Source: Actinocatenispora rupis (GTDB taxonomy: Bacteria > Actinomycetota > Actinomycetes > Mycobacteriales > Micromonosporaceae). From it: a DNA stretch of 64,000 nt. The stretch spans positions 81,311 through 145,310 of the forward strand of contig NZ_BOMB01000029.1 in the NCBI RefSeq assembly GCF_016861975.1, given 5' to 3'. A program made the translations under genes and the position numbers. Shown piece by piece: positions 26,539 through 35,501 of this stretch; the stretch's first letter is position 1, and every line of letters begins with the position of its first letter. The notes below the pieces were generated by a model that made no database searches, had not been told where the DNA came from, and was given only the letters and a program-made list of their open reading frames with translations.

Positions 26539-27594
26539 TCAGTGCCCGAACCGGGTGTCCTCGCCCCGGAGTACGGCCTCGTGCGCGTGGCGCAGCGTCT
26601 CGCCCGGCGCCAGCCCCAGGTCGTCGGCCAGCCGCCGGTACGTGCGGGTGAAGACGAGCAGCGCCTCGCCCCGCCGTCCGGTCCGGTGCAGCGCGTGCAT
26701 CAGCATCGCGGCGACCGGCTCGTTGTACGGCTGCGCGGCGGCCAGTGCGGACAGTTCGGCGATGGCGCCGGTGTGCTGGCCGAGCCGGAGCTGCCGGTCC
26801 AGTTTCCACTGCGCGAGCGCGATCCGGCGTTCGGCCAGGCGCAGGCGTTCCAGCTCGGCGAACGGTCCGGGGATGCCGGCCAGCGGCTCGCCGTCGAACA
26901 GTTCCAGCGCCTGCGAGCACAGGCGTACCGCACCGGTCAGGTCGCCGGCGCCGTCCGCGCGCCGCGCCGCGGTGACGAGGTCCTCCAGCCGGGCCACGTC
27001 GAGTTCGACGGTGTCCCGGGCGAACCGGTAGCCGGACCGGTCGCGCCGGATCACCGGGTCCGGCTGCGTACCGCCGAGCAGGATCTTGCGCAGCCGGTAC
27101 ACGTACACCTGGACGACGTTGCCGGCCGGCGGTTCCGCGCCCCACACCGCGTCGAGCAGTTCCTGCCGGCTGACCGTACGGTCCGAGCGCAGGGCCAGGG
27201 CCGCGAGTACGGCCTGCTGGCGCAGCGGCCCCAGGTCCACCGGCCGCCCGTCGTACCAGGCGCGCAGCGGCCCGAGTACGGACAGCCGCAGCCTCGGCCG
27301 GGACGGTCGCGGCACGACGACGCGAAGTACCGGTGCCGCCGCCTGCCCGCGCGGTCCCTGGCCGGGGACGACCAGTCCACGGTCGAACGCGTACACGATG
27401 GCGGCGGCCCGGTCGCGGAGCGCGCACGTGGCGAGGATGTGCTCGACATCGTCGGCCACAGTGGGCTCGGGGAGGTCCAGCGTCAGGGCGATCTCGCCGT
27501 CGGTGAGGCCGCAGCCGACCGCCCGCAGTACCTCGTGTTCCCGGGCGCTGAGCCCGACAACGACAGGCAGGTCAGTGAGTGCGGTCGTGGGCAT
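26539..27594 (-). CDS. LuxR-HTH / SARP fusion transcriptional regulator
   Basis: A 351-residue regulator with two predicted DNA-binding domains. Residues about 10-70 are a GerE/LuxR HTH (LSAREHEVLRAVGCGLTDGE, LDLPEPTVADDVEHILATC). Residues about 105-200 are the OmpR-type winged helix of SARPs (LRLSVLGPLRAWYDGRPVDL, LLDAVWG, VYVYRLRKIL, GYRF). A bacterial transcriptional activator domain (BTAD; ELDVARLEDLV to the end) follows. No NB-ARC ATPase is present. The ATG at 27594 has GGGGAG. It is divergent from the XRE-NACHT gene, a natural target or partner. Confidence 0.88.
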   Translation of the reverse strand: MPTTALTDLPVVVGLSAREHEVLRAVGCGLTDGEIALTLDLPEPTVADDVEHILATCALRDRAAAIVYAFDRGLVVPGQGPRGQAAAPVLRVVVPRPSRPRLRLSVLGPLRAWYDGRPVDLGPLRQQAVLAALALRSDRTVSRQELLDAVWGAEPPAGNVVQVYVYRLRKILLGGTQPDPVIRRDRSGYRFARDTVELDVARLEDLVTAARRADGAGDLTGAVRLCSQALELFDGEPLAGIPGPFAELERLRLAERRIALAQWKLDRQLRLGQHTGAIAELSALAAAQPYNEPVAAMLMHALHRTGRRGEALLVFTRTYRRLADDLGLAPGETLRHAHEAVLRGEDTRFGH

Positions 27595-27757
27595 GGCGGC
27601 TCCCCACCGAGGGCGCGTCGACGTGGTTGACACCGATGAGAGTGGTCCCGGCGCCCGCCGGAGGCACGGCCAGCCGACCGGCCAGATCCGGCCGGTACCG
27701 CGCTAAGGTCGCTTACCTGGGAAATTGGGCAACATTGAGGACGAAAGGCCGCGACCT

Positions 27758-30094
27758 GTGACCACGTTCGGCGCGCTGCTCCGGCAGCGCCGACAGCAGG
27801 CCGGAATGACTCAGGAAGCGCTCGCCGAGCACGCCGGCGTGGGCGTCCGTACGATCCGTGGCCTGGAGACGGGCGAACGCGCCGACCCGCGCGTGACGAC
27901 CGTACGGCTGCTGGCCGACGCGTTGCGGCTGTCCCCCGCCGAACACGACGAGCTGCTGGGCGCCGCCGTCGGCCGCGTCCCCGAGGAGCCGCCGGTACCG
28001 GACACGGCGGGGTCGGCGCTGCACGACGCGCTCGCCGAGGCGGCCGAGCACCTGGCGCACGCGGCGGCGGCCCGCTGGCAGCGCGAGGAGGAGCACCGGC
28101 AGGTACAGGACCCGTTCCCGCTGCCGGTGCGGTGGCGGCCGGCGGCCGACGACCTCACCGACCACTGGGCGAACATCCGCCGACTGCCGGCCGGCAGCGC
28201 GGACAGCCCGCTGGACGTCGCCGGGCGGCTGGACGAGATCGTCGACACGTACCGGCGCATCCCGTCCGGGCGGCTCGTGATCCTCGGCCGGTCCGGCTCC
28301 GGGAAGACGATCCTGACCCTGCGGTTCGTACTGGACTTCGTGAAGTCCCGGGCCCGCACCGACGCCGTACCGGTGATCTTCGGGGTCGGTTCGTGGAACC
28401 CGACCACGGTCACGCTGCGGGACTGGCTGGCCGGGCAGCTGACGCGCGACTATCCCGGCCTGGCCGCGACGGGCACGCACGGGCAACGCCTGGCCGCCGC
28501 CCTCGTCGACGCCGGCCGGGTCCTTCCCGTACTCGACGGCTTCGACGAGATCGCCGCCGGGCTGCGCCGCCCCGCGCTGGAGGCGCTCAACGCGACGGCG
28601 ATGCCGCTGCTGCTGACGAGCCGGCCGGTCGAGTACGCGGCGGCGGTGGCGGAGACCGACGTGCTGACCGCCGCGGCCGCGGTCGAACTGGCCGACCTCA
28701 CCCTGGACGACCTGGCCGACTACCTGCCGCGTACGGCACGGAAGACGGGCGGCACCACCGCCTGGGATCCGGTACTCGCCGCGCTGCGCGAGCACCCGGA
28801 CAGCCGCGCCAGCGTCAACCTGCGTACGGTGCTGGCGACGCCGCTGATGGTGACGCTCGCCCGCACCGCGTACAGCGACGATCCGGCGAGCGATCCCGCG
28901 ACGCTGCTGGACACCGACCGGTTCGACGGGCCGGAGGCGTTGGCGGACCACCTGCTCGACAGCTTCGTGCCGAGCGTCTACCGCTCGCGCCCCGCGACCT
29001 CGCGCCGCCGGTACGACGCGGACCGCGCGCAGCGCTGGCTCGGCCACCTCGCGCACCACCTGACCCGGCTCGGTACCACCGATCTGGCGTGGTGGCGCCT
29101 CGGCCGCGCGCTGGGCCGCCCCACCCGTACGGTCGTGACCGCGCTGGTGACGGGGCTGGTCATCGGGCTCGTCGACCTGCTCGTCGGGGCGACCTTCAAC
29201 CCGCTCGGCGGCCAGCTCGTCGACGCCGCGGTGGTCGGGGTGCTGTCCGGCGTCATGTTCGGGCTGGCGCACTGGCTCACGCTCAGCGCCCGGGACGCGG
29301 CGGTCGGGCCGACCGCGGCCCGGATGTCGCTGCGCCGCCGGGGCCGCCGCTCGCCGCTGCGTACCGGTCCGCGGCTGCTGATCGGGTTCCTGTGCGGGTT
29401 CGTCTTCGGCTGCGGGTACGGCGGGGTCGTCGGCACGTTCATGGGGATCGCGGCGCGAGTCGACCTGCCTGCCGCGCTGCGCATGGTCCTCGCCGACCTC
29501 CTCGTGTACGGGCTGGTGTTCGGGCTCGCGGCGGGGCTGGCGTACGGACTGCTGGGCGTACTGGAGGCGCCGCTCGACCTCGGCACCGCGGCCAACCCGC
29601 TCGGCCTGCTGCGTACGAACCGGGCGTCGGTGACCGGCTGGCTGCTGGTGTGGGCGCCCACGTTCGGGCTGATGGTGATGCTCGGCGCCGAACTCGTCGT
29701 CGCGCTGTTGCAGGGCCCGCTGGGGCCGCTCCGGTGGAACCTCGCCACCGGGTTCCGGGTCGGCCTGCTGAGCGGACTCGGCGGCGCGCTCGGGTACACG
29801 CTGGCGCTGACCGCCTGGGGCCAGTGGGCGGTCCTCGTCCGGATCTGGCTGCCGTTGACCGGCCGGCTGCCGTGGGCCGTCGCCGCCTTCCTCGACGACG
29901 CGTACCGGCGCGGCGTGCTGCGCCAGGCCGGCGCGGTCTACCAGTTCCGGCACGGCCAGCTGCAGCAGCACCTCGCCCGCACCCACCGGGTACGGCACCT
30001 GGCCGGTCGCCGTACGCGGGAGGCACCGGCGCCGGAACGACGCGGTGTCATCGGCATTTCATCGCCGCTGGATACCGTCCGTCCGCCCGAGTGA
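27758..30094 (+). CDS. XRE-HTH / NACHT-like NTPase / multi-TM protein
   Basis: A 778-residue STAND-type protein. An N-terminal XRE helix-turn-helix (LLRQRRQQAGMTQEALAEHAGVGVRTIRGLETG) is followed by a NACHT-like NTPase: Walker A GRSGSGKT near residue 176, Walker B VLPVLDGFDEI near residue 257, and the sensor LLLTSRP. After a helical region, residues about 455-740 hold around eight TM helices, then a cytosolic FRHGQLQQHLA motif typical of the winged-helix end of NACHT proteins. It could be a membrane-linked signalling ATPase or a defence-type sensor; function unknown. GTG 27758 has GAAAGG upstream. Confidence 0.82.
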   Translation: MTTFGALLRQRRQQAGMTQEALAEHAGVGVRTIRGLETGERADPRVTTVRLLADALRLSPAEHDELLGAAVGRVPEEPPVPDTAGSALHDALAEAAEHLAHAAAARWQREEEHRQVQDPFPLPVRWRPAADDLTDHWANIRRLPAGSADSPLDVAGRLDEIVDTYRRIPSGRLVILGRSGSGKTILTLRFVLDFVKSRARTDAVPVIFGVGSWNPTTVTLRDWLAGQLTRDYPGLAATGTHGQRLAAALVDAGRVLPVLDGFDEIAAGLRRPALEALNATAMPLLLTSRPVEYAAAVAETDVLTAAAAVELADLTLDDLADYLPRTARKTGGTTAWDPVLAALREHPDSRASVNLRTVLATPLMVTLARTAYSDDPASDPATLLDTDRFDGPEALADHLLDSFVPSVYRSRPATSRRRYDADRAQRWLGHLAHHLTRLGTTDLAWWRLGRALGRPTRTVVTALVTGLVIGLVDLLVGATFNPLGGQLVDAAVVGVLSGVMFGLAHWLTLSARDAAVGPTAARMSLRRRGRRSPLRTGPRLLIGFLCGFVFGCGYGGVVGTFMGIAARVDLPAALRMVLADLLVYGLVFGLAAGLAYGLLGVLEAPLDLGTAANPLGLLRTNRASVTGWLLVWAPTFGLMVMLGAELVVALLQGPLGPLRWNLATGFRVGLLSGLGGALGYTLALTAWGQWAVLVRIWLPLTGRLPWAVAAFLDDAYRRGVLRQAGAVYQFRHGQLQQHLARTHRVRHLAGRRTREAPAPERRGVIGISSPLDTVRPPE

Positions 30095-30121
30095 GGCGGA
30101 TCGACGATGGAGGCGCGACAA

Positions 30122-31258
30122 ATGGTGAGAAAGCCAGCTGTGTGGGTCGCGGCAGCCGCCGCGGCGCTGGCGGTGGGGGTTGCGGCGCCGGCACATGCAC
30201 AGCCGGGTATGGCCGGTACCCACTCCGGCACACAGACGCTCCTGAAGCGCGCACTGGAGAAGTCACCCGGCGCGGCCGTGTACGCGGGCGACGCCAACGG
30301 TGGTTCCTGGAGCATGGCCGTCGGGACCGGCGTCACCCCCGGAAACAAGCCGATCGGCCCGGATCAGCCGTTCCGCGCGGCCAGCCAGACCAAGGCGTTC
30401 ACCGCCACCGTGGTACTCCAGCTGGTGGACGAGCACAAGGTCGCGCTGGACTCGCCGATCGAGAAGTACCTGCCCGGGGTGGTCGACGGCAACGGCTACG
30501 ACGGCAACACGATCACCGTGCGGGAACTGCTGCAGCAGAACAGCAGCATCCCGGAGAACAACGCGCCGAAGCCGAAGCGGAACGCGGACGGCAGCTACAC
30601 GCTGGAGAACGTCGTCAAGGACGGTCTCACCCACGCGCCGAACGGCAAGCCCGGCGACAAGTGGGAGTACTCCAACACCAACTACGAGATCGCCAGCCTG
30701 CTGATCGAGAAGGTCACCGGGAAGTCGATCGGTGACGCGATCACCGACCGGATCATCAAGCCGCTCGGCCTGACCGGCACCACGTACCCGCGCGGCGGCG
30801 ACCACACCCTGCCCGGCTCGTACGTGCACGGCTACGACGGGGGGCGGCGCGGCCCGTTCTTCCTGTGGATCGACAACTCGACCAGCATCGAACCGTCCGA
30901 GTACAGCGGCTCCGGTGCGGCGATCTCCACGCTCACCGACCTGGCGAAGTTCGAGAGCGCGCTGGTCGGCGGCAAGCTCATCTCGCCCGCGTCGCTGGCC
31001 GAGATGCACAAGACCGTCGTGCCGACCGGCTGGCCGGCCGGCTACCACTACGGGCTCGGCGCCATCAGCCACACCCTGTCCTGCGGCGGTACGGCGTGGG
31101 GACACGCGGGCAACGTCCCCGGGTACGCCAGCTGGACGGTGGCCACCTCCGACGGCCGGTACGCGTCCGTGGTGAACAACACCATGACGACCACCGCCGG
31201 TGACAACAACGACGACCTGCGGTTCCAGATCCTCGACGCCGCCATCTGCGGCGACTAG
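30122..31258 (+). CDS. secreted serine hydrolase (beta-lactamase / DD-peptidase fold)
   Basis: A 378-residue secreted protein. The signal peptide MVRKPAVWVAAAAAALAVGV ends near APAHA-QP. Penicillin-binding-type motifs are in order: SxxK in RAASQTKAFTATV, YxN in WEYSNTNYEIASLL, and HxG in WGHAGNVPGY. This fits class C-like D-alanyl-D-alanine carboxypeptidases or esterases (serine hydrolase, pfam00144). The ATG at 30122 is preferred because GGAGG lies 8 nt upstream and the signal peptide begins there. It is 27 bp after the NACHT gene, so it may be co-transcribed. Confidence 0.9.
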   Translation: MVRKPAVWVAAAAAALAVGVAAPAHAQPGMAGTHSGTQTLLKRALEKSPGAAVYAGDANGGSWSMAVGTGVTPGNKPIGPDQPFRAASQTKAFTATVVLQLVDEHKVALDSPIEKYLPGVVDGNGYDGNTITVRELLQQNSSIPENNAPKPKRNADGSYTLENVVKDGLTHAPNGKPGDKWEYSNTNYEIASLLIEKVTGKSIGDAITDRIIKPLGLTGTTYPRGGDHTLPGSYVHGYDGGRRGPFFLWIDNSTSIEPSEYSGSGAAISTLTDLAKFESALVGGKLISPASLAEMHKTVVPTGWPAGYHYGLGAISHTLSCGGTAWGHAGNVPGYASWTVATSDGRYASVVNNTMTTTAGDNNDDLRFQILDAAICGD

Positions 31259-31274
31259 ACGCTCCACCGCACGG

Positions 31275-31307
31275 GGCCCATCCACCGCTCGGGCGGTCGG
31301 GTGGGCC
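31275..31307. terminator. hairpin after the serine hydrolase
   Basis: Imperfect stem GGGCCCATCCACCGC with GCGGTCGGGTGGGCC around TCGG, 16 bp past the stop. It lies between convergent genes, so it may act in both directions. Confidence 0.65.
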
Positions 31308-31329
31308 TCGTCGTCTCCGGCGCCGGCAG

Positions 31330-31743
31330 CTACGGCGCGTCGTCCCAGACGGGCACCGTCGTACCGCGGAACGGGTTGCAGAGCGCGATGATCCGGCGCC
31401 CGTCCTCCCGGCTGTACCGCCGCGCCAGGGTCAGACCCGCGCGCCGCGACGGCGCCTGCGTGATCAGGTCCAGGAAACACGCGCCGGTCGCCGGGTTGAT
31501 CCAGGTGCCGAGCAGCAGCCCGCGCCCCACCAACAGCCGACGGTGCTCAGCGACGAAAGCGGCCACCGACCCGGCGAGCCCGGCCACCCCCACGATCCGG
31601 GTACGGCCCGGGAAACGCGGGAAGTACCAGACGTCGGCCGGTGGTACGAGGAGGCGGGCGGCGAGGTCGGCGGTGGCGCCGCCCGACGCCACCGTCACCC
31701 GGGCGACCTCGGCCACCAGCGCGCTCTCCGACCCTTCCGGCAC
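31330..31743 (-). CDS. hypothetical protein
   Basis: About 137 residues from GTG 31743. The middle is WYFPRFPGRTRIVGVAGLAGSVAAFVAEHRRLLVGRGLLLGTWINPATGACFLDLITQ, then RRYSREDGRRIIALCNPF. It is soluble with no signal peptide. I do not recognise the family, though the layout (GTWINPATGxxFLDL) recurs in actinobacterial hypothetical proteins. No clear Shine-Dalgarno is present, so the start is uncertain. Confidence 0.6.
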   Translation of the reverse strand: MPEGSESALVAEVARVTVASGGATADLAARLLVPPADVWYFPRFPGRTRIVGVAGLAGSVAAFVAEHRRLLVGRGLLLGTWINPATGACFLDLITQAPSRRAGLTLARRYSREDGRRIIALCNPFRGTTVPVWDDAP

Positions 31744-31971
31744 GTACCAGACGCTAGCAGCACGTACCGGAATGCGCTGCGCCGCAACGGTTGTACGAGC
31801 CCACACACCAGACCGAGGGAGACCGTCGTTCCTGGCGGGGCGAGGCGCAGCGGATCGGGGGGTCGACCGTGTACTGGGGGCAGCCTCCGGTCGGGTGGTC
31901 GGGGTGCCGCCATGGTGCCGGGGCGCCGCGTGGACGAGGGTCGGTGCGTACACCGACCTGAAGGGATCGCC

Positions 31972-32781
31972 GTGGTGAAGCCGGGTCTGCCGCGACTGCT
32001 GCCGTACGCGGTCGTCTGCCTGCTGGTGTCGTGGGTGCCGTGGCTGGTACTCGCGGTGCAGGGCGTCGACGTCAACCACGGTGCGGCGCAACTGGTGTTC
32101 GCGGTGGCGGCGAGTGGCCCGTCGCTCACCGCGCTGGTGCTGTGGCTGGCGGGTGACCGCCGCCGCGCGCGGATGCGCGGGAAGCTCGTCGGGGTGTGGC
32201 CGGTCGCGGCGCTGGGGTTGGGTGCCGCCGCGCCGCTGCTGACGGCGGTCGTACTGCACGGCGGCGACCTGTCGTACCTGGGCCGGCATGCGGCGACGGT
32301 GGTCGCGGGCGTGGGCGGTCCGCTGGGGGCGCTGGCGTACACGATGGTGTCGGGGCCGCTGTCGGAGGAGTTCGGTTGGCGGGGGTATCTGCAGCCGCGG
32401 CTGCGGGACCGCTTCGGGCGTACCGCGACGGTGGCGGTGCTCGGGGCGGCGTGGGGGCTGTGGCACGTGCCGCTGTTCTTCCTCGTCGGCACCGGCCAGC
32501 ACGACAAGGGCCTGTTCACGGTGCAGGGCCTGCTGTTCTTCGTGATGATCTTCCCGATCACCTACCTCGCCCTGTACGTCTCGGAGCGGCTCCGCGGTGG
32601 CGTGTGGGCCGCCGTACTGCTGCACGCGGCGTGGAATTTCACCGACGCGGTCGTACCGGACGACGGGGTGCGCGGTGCGGCGGTGGAAACGGTGCTGTTG
32701 CTGGCGGTTGCCGCCCTTGCCGCGCTCACCTGGCGGCGCCCCGCACCGCGCCCGGTCACCGTCCCCGCCGCGTCGACCTAA
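31972..32781 (+). CDS. CPBP-family intramembrane metalloprotease
   Basis: A 269-residue membrane protein with about seven to eight TM helices. The CPBP/ABI motifs are present: SEEFGWRGYLQPRLRDRFG (EExxxR), WHVPLFFLVG (H) and LLHAAWNF (HxxxN/B), which together carry the catalytic Glu and His residues. CPBP proteases cleave or scaffold membrane proteins, often in peptide resistance. An AAGGGA box lies 5 nt before GTG 31972. The stop codon abuts the inverted-repeat element that follows. Confidence 0.88.
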   Translation: MVKPGLPRLLPYAVVCLLVSWVPWLVLAVQGVDVNHGAAQLVFAVAASGPSLTALVLWLAGDRRRARMRGKLVGVWPVAALGLGAAAPLLTAVVLHGGDLSYLGRHAATVVAGVGGPLGALAYTMVSGPLSEEFGWRGYLQPRLRDRFGRTATVAVLGAAWGLWHVPLFFLVGTGQHDKGLFTVQGLLFFVMIFPITYLALYVSERLRGGVWAAVLLHAAWNFTDAVVPDDGVRGAAVETVLLLAVAALAALTWRRPAPRPVTVPAAST

Positions 32782-32944
32782 GAGGTCCTAACAGAAAGGA
32801 CTGTCGGCGCCTGGCGAGGCTCAGGACGACGCTGCCGACGTTGTCGGCACAGTCGCATACAACACCGGTATGCGACTGCACCTCCGCCTTGGCAGCCCCG
32901 CCCTGAGCCTCGCCAGCCATCCGACGCCTTTCTGTTAGGACCTC
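32782..32944. repeat. 163-bp inverted-repeat element (MITE-like / structured)
   Basis: The ends GAGGTCCTAACAGAAAGG (32782-32799) and its exact complement (32927-32944) form 18-bp terminal inverted repeats. Nested inside are CTGGCGAGGCTCAGG with its complement (32811-32825, 32902-32916), TGCCGAC-gtt-GTCGGCA (32833-32849) and CAGTCGCATAC-N7-GTATGCGACTG (32850-32878). It carries no ORF and separates the CPBP protease from a convergent ABC permease. The same end sequence reappears at 63988-64000, cut by the window edge, showing it is dispersed. It could be a non-autonomous element or a conserved structured RNA/DNA module. Confidence 0.85.
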
Positions 32945-32955
32945 CAAGTGCGCGG

Positions 32956-34755
32956 TCAGCCGAGGTTGCTGCCGAGGATCCGGGCGACGGGCCGGCGGGC
33001 ACCGATCCGGGCCGGCACGGTCGCGAGCACCGCGGCCCCGAGTACGACGGCCGCGCCGGTGAGCAGCAGCGACCAGCCGGGTGGCGTGACGGTGGTGGGG
33101 GCGACGAGCCAGTAGAGGCCGACGCCGACGGGCATGCCGATCGCGACGCCGGCGACGGCGGACGGCAGTTGGGCGATGGCGAGCGCGCCGGTGACCTGCC
33201 CCGGTGTGGCGCCGAACGCGCGGGCGACGGCCAGCGAGCGCCGCGCGTCGAGCGCGGTCGACCAGGTGATGACAACCGTGTTCAGCGCGGCCAGGACGAG
33301 GAGCGCGACGGCGAGGACGACGATCGTGTGATGCGTACGGCCGAGGCGCAGCGCGCGTTGCGCCATGATGAAGTCGTCGCCGTACCAGGGGATGTCGTCG
33401 GTCTGGAAGTGCCAGGTCAGCAGGCCGGCGACCGGGGCGGCGGCGGTGGCGAGACCGGCGGCGGCGAGCACCGCGCGGCGCACCCGGCGGGCCGCCAGCC
33501 GCAGCCCGAGCATCACCGGTACGGGCAGCCAACCGGCGAGTCCGGTCAGCCCGGCCGGGTGCTGCAACGGGCGGGCGGTACCGGCGAGCGCGGGCACCGT
33601 GGCGGTCCGGGCCACGCGTACGGCCGGGCCCAGCGTGGTCAGCAGCGCCACCAGCAATGCCAGCGTGCCCACCGCGATCGCCGTACCGGGGGTGACGGGG
33701 GCGGTGGCGGCCAGCAGGCTGCCGGTCGGGTTGGCCAGCGCCGGCACGGCCAGCCACGCCACCGCGAGCCCGATCCCCGCCGCCACCAGCGCCAGCACCA
33801 GGTACTCCGCGAACAGCACCGCCGCGACGAGTCCGGGCGTGGCGCCGGCGGCCTTGAGCAGCCCGGCCCGGCGTACCTGCTCGGTGGCGCGCAGTGCGGC
33901 GAGGCTGGCGAGGCCGGCGACGGCGGTGACGGCGAGCAGCCAGGCGCCGATCACCAGCGTCGACTGGCTGTCGGCGAGGATCACGTCGTTCTGCGCGCTG
34001 ATCTCCTGCCACGGCCGCGTGCTCAGCCGTACGGACCGGTCGGCGTGCGCGTCGGACCAGTCGGCCACCCGTTGCCGGAACGCGTCCGTGGCGGCCGGGT
34101 CGGCGAGGGTGAGGTCGAGCGCGTAGTTGGGCGGCCATTCGTCCGAGGACATCGTCCGGATGTCGTTGTCCGCCAACCAGATCAGGCCGCTGCCGTCGTT
34201 CGGGCCCAGGTGCTCGCCCTCGAACGGGTACACGCTGGTGGCGGCGGTGACGGCGATCCCGACGACGGGGAAGCGCCGGCCGGCGACGGTGATCCGGTCG
34301 CCGACCCGTACGCCGAGCGCGGTGGCGAAGCCGCGTTCCAGCACGGCACCGCCGGGCCGTACCCAGTGGCCGGACGTCACGTACGGCTGGTCGACGGTCG
34401 CGGGTGCGGTGTCCCGGCCCTGCACCGACGCCTGCGCCGGCCGGCCACCCGCCCGGACCGTCGTGTGCAGCACCCGGTACGGCCCGCCGTGCCCGGTCAC
34501 CCCGGGCATCCGGGCCAGGTCGGCCAGCGCCGCCCGGTCGGCGCTGCCGTCCGTACCGGTGACGACCGCCAGGTCCGGGCCGCGCGTCGCCGCCCGGGTC
34601 CGCTCGTACTGTCCGGTGTTGGCGTCGCTCAGCGACATGCCCACCGCGAGCGCCGCGGTCGCGGCACCGACCGCGACCAGGAACACGCCGGCGTGCAGCG
34701 GCCGGTGGCGCAGGTCGGCCAGGATCAGCCGGCAGGCCAGGATCAGCTGCCCCAT
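32956..34755 (-). CDS. ABC transporter permease (FtsX/MacB-like)
   Basis: A 599-residue permease with an N-terminal TM helix (LHAGVFLVAVGAATAALAVGM), a large extracytoplasmic domain (about residues 45-245), and two FtsX-like TM cores (LLAVTAVAGLASLAALRATEQVRRAGLLKAAGATP and VVLAVALLVLAALNTVVITWSTALDARRSLAVARAFGATP). Each core has the characteristic cytosolic AxGATP coupling loop. It starts 5 nt after the ATPase stop. Such systems export lipids, peptides or lantibiotics, or act as mechanotransmitters. Confidence 0.9.
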   Translation of the reverse strand: MGQLILACRLILADLRHRPLHAGVFLVAVGAATAALAVGMSLSDANTGQYERTRAATRGPDLAVVTGTDGSADRAALADLARMPGVTGHGGPYRVLHTTVRAGGRPAQASVQGRDTAPATVDQPYVTSGHWVRPGGAVLERGFATALGVRVGDRITVAGRRFPVVGIAVTAATSVYPFEGEHLGPNDGSGLIWLADNDIRTMSSDEWPPNYALDLTLADPAATDAFRQRVADWSDAHADRSVRLSTRPWQEISAQNDVILADSQSTLVIGAWLLAVTAVAGLASLAALRATEQVRRAGLLKAAGATPGLVAAVLFAEYLVLALVAAGIGLAVAWLAVPALANPTGSLLAATAPVTPGTAIAVGTLALLVALLTTLGPAVRVARTATVPALAGTARPLQHPAGLTGLAGWLPVPVMLGLRLAARRVRRAVLAAAGLATAAAPVAGLLTWHFQTDDIPWYGDDFIMAQRALRLGRTHHTIVVLAVALLVLAALNTVVITWSTALDARRSLAVARAFGATPGQVTGALAIAQLPSAVAGVAIGMPVGVGLYWLVAPTTVTPPGWSLLLTGAAVVLGAAVLATVPARIGARRPVARILGSNLG

Positions 34756-34760
34756 GCGCG

Positions 34761-35501
34761 TCAGCCGCCCAGGCCGAGCAGGTCGCCGAGTCCGCCCGTC
34801 GACGCCGCCGGCAGGTGTACGTCGTCGACGAACCTGCCGTCGCGCATCGACACCACGCGGTCCGCGGTGGCCGCGACGCGCTCGTCGTGCGTGACGATCA
34901 CGAGCGTCTGCCCCGTACTCCGCAGGCTGTCGAACAACCGCAGTACGTCGTTCGTCGCGGCGGTGTCCAGGTTTCCCGTCGGCTCGTCCGCGAGTACGGC
35001 CAGCGGCGCGTTGCTCAGCGCGCGGGCGATCGCGACCCGTTGCCGCTGCCCGCCGGACAGCTGCGCCGGAAGCCGCTGCGCCCGGTCGGCGAGCCCGACG
35101 CGGTCCAGCAGGTCGAGCGCGCGCCGCCGCGCCGTCCGCGGCGTACGCCCGGCCAGCAGCGCCGGCAGCTCCACGTTCTGCACCGCGGACAGCTCCTCCA
35201 TCAGGTGGAAGTCCTGGAACACGAAGCCGATCGCGCGGCGCCGCAGCCGGGCCAGTGCCCGCTCCCCGAGCCGGTCGATCCGCCGGCCGGCCAGCCAGAG
35301 TTCGCCGGCGCTGACCCGTTCCAGGCCGCCGAGCAGGTGCAGCAGGGTGGACTTGCCGCAGCCGCTCGGGCCGGTGACCGCCAGCGTCTGCCCCGCCGGT
35401 ACGTCCAGGTCGACCTCGTCGACCGCGCGCGTCCGGGCCTGCCCCTCGCCGTGCACCTTGGACAGCCCGCGCGCCCGGATCGCGAGCGTCCCGCCCGTCA
35501 C
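34761..35501 (-). CDS. ABC transporter ATP-binding protein (MacB/LolD-like)
   Basis: A 246-residue ATPase. Walker A is GPSGCGKST, the Q-loop is FQDFHLMEEL, the signature is LSGGQRQRVAIARAL, and Walker B is VLADEPTGNLD; the H-loop His is in VTHDERVA. These are all typical of the MacB/LolD branch paired with FtsX-like permeases. Its GTG start overlaps the PadR stop by 4 nt, so PadR, ATPase and permease form one operon. Confidence 0.93.
   Translation of the reverse strand: MTGGTLAIRARGLSKVHGEGQARTRAVDEVDLDVPAGQTLAVTGPSGCGKSTLLHLLGGLERVSAGELWLAGRRIDRLGERALARLRRRAIGFVFQDFHLMEELSAVQNVELPALLAGRTPRTARRRALDLLDRVGLADRAQRLPAQLSGGQRQRVAIARALSNAPLAVLADEPTGNLDTAATNDVLRLFDSLRSTGQTLVIVTHDERVAATADRVVSMRDGRFVDDVHLPAASTGGLGDLLGLGG

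Noticed and set aside
32782..32944. Integron attC site
   Set aside because: The ends (TCCTAAC, GTTAGGA) recall the RYYYAAC/GTTRRRY core sites, but each misses the consensus at its outermost base. There is no integrase, no cassette, and the sequence lies between convergent chromosomal genes.
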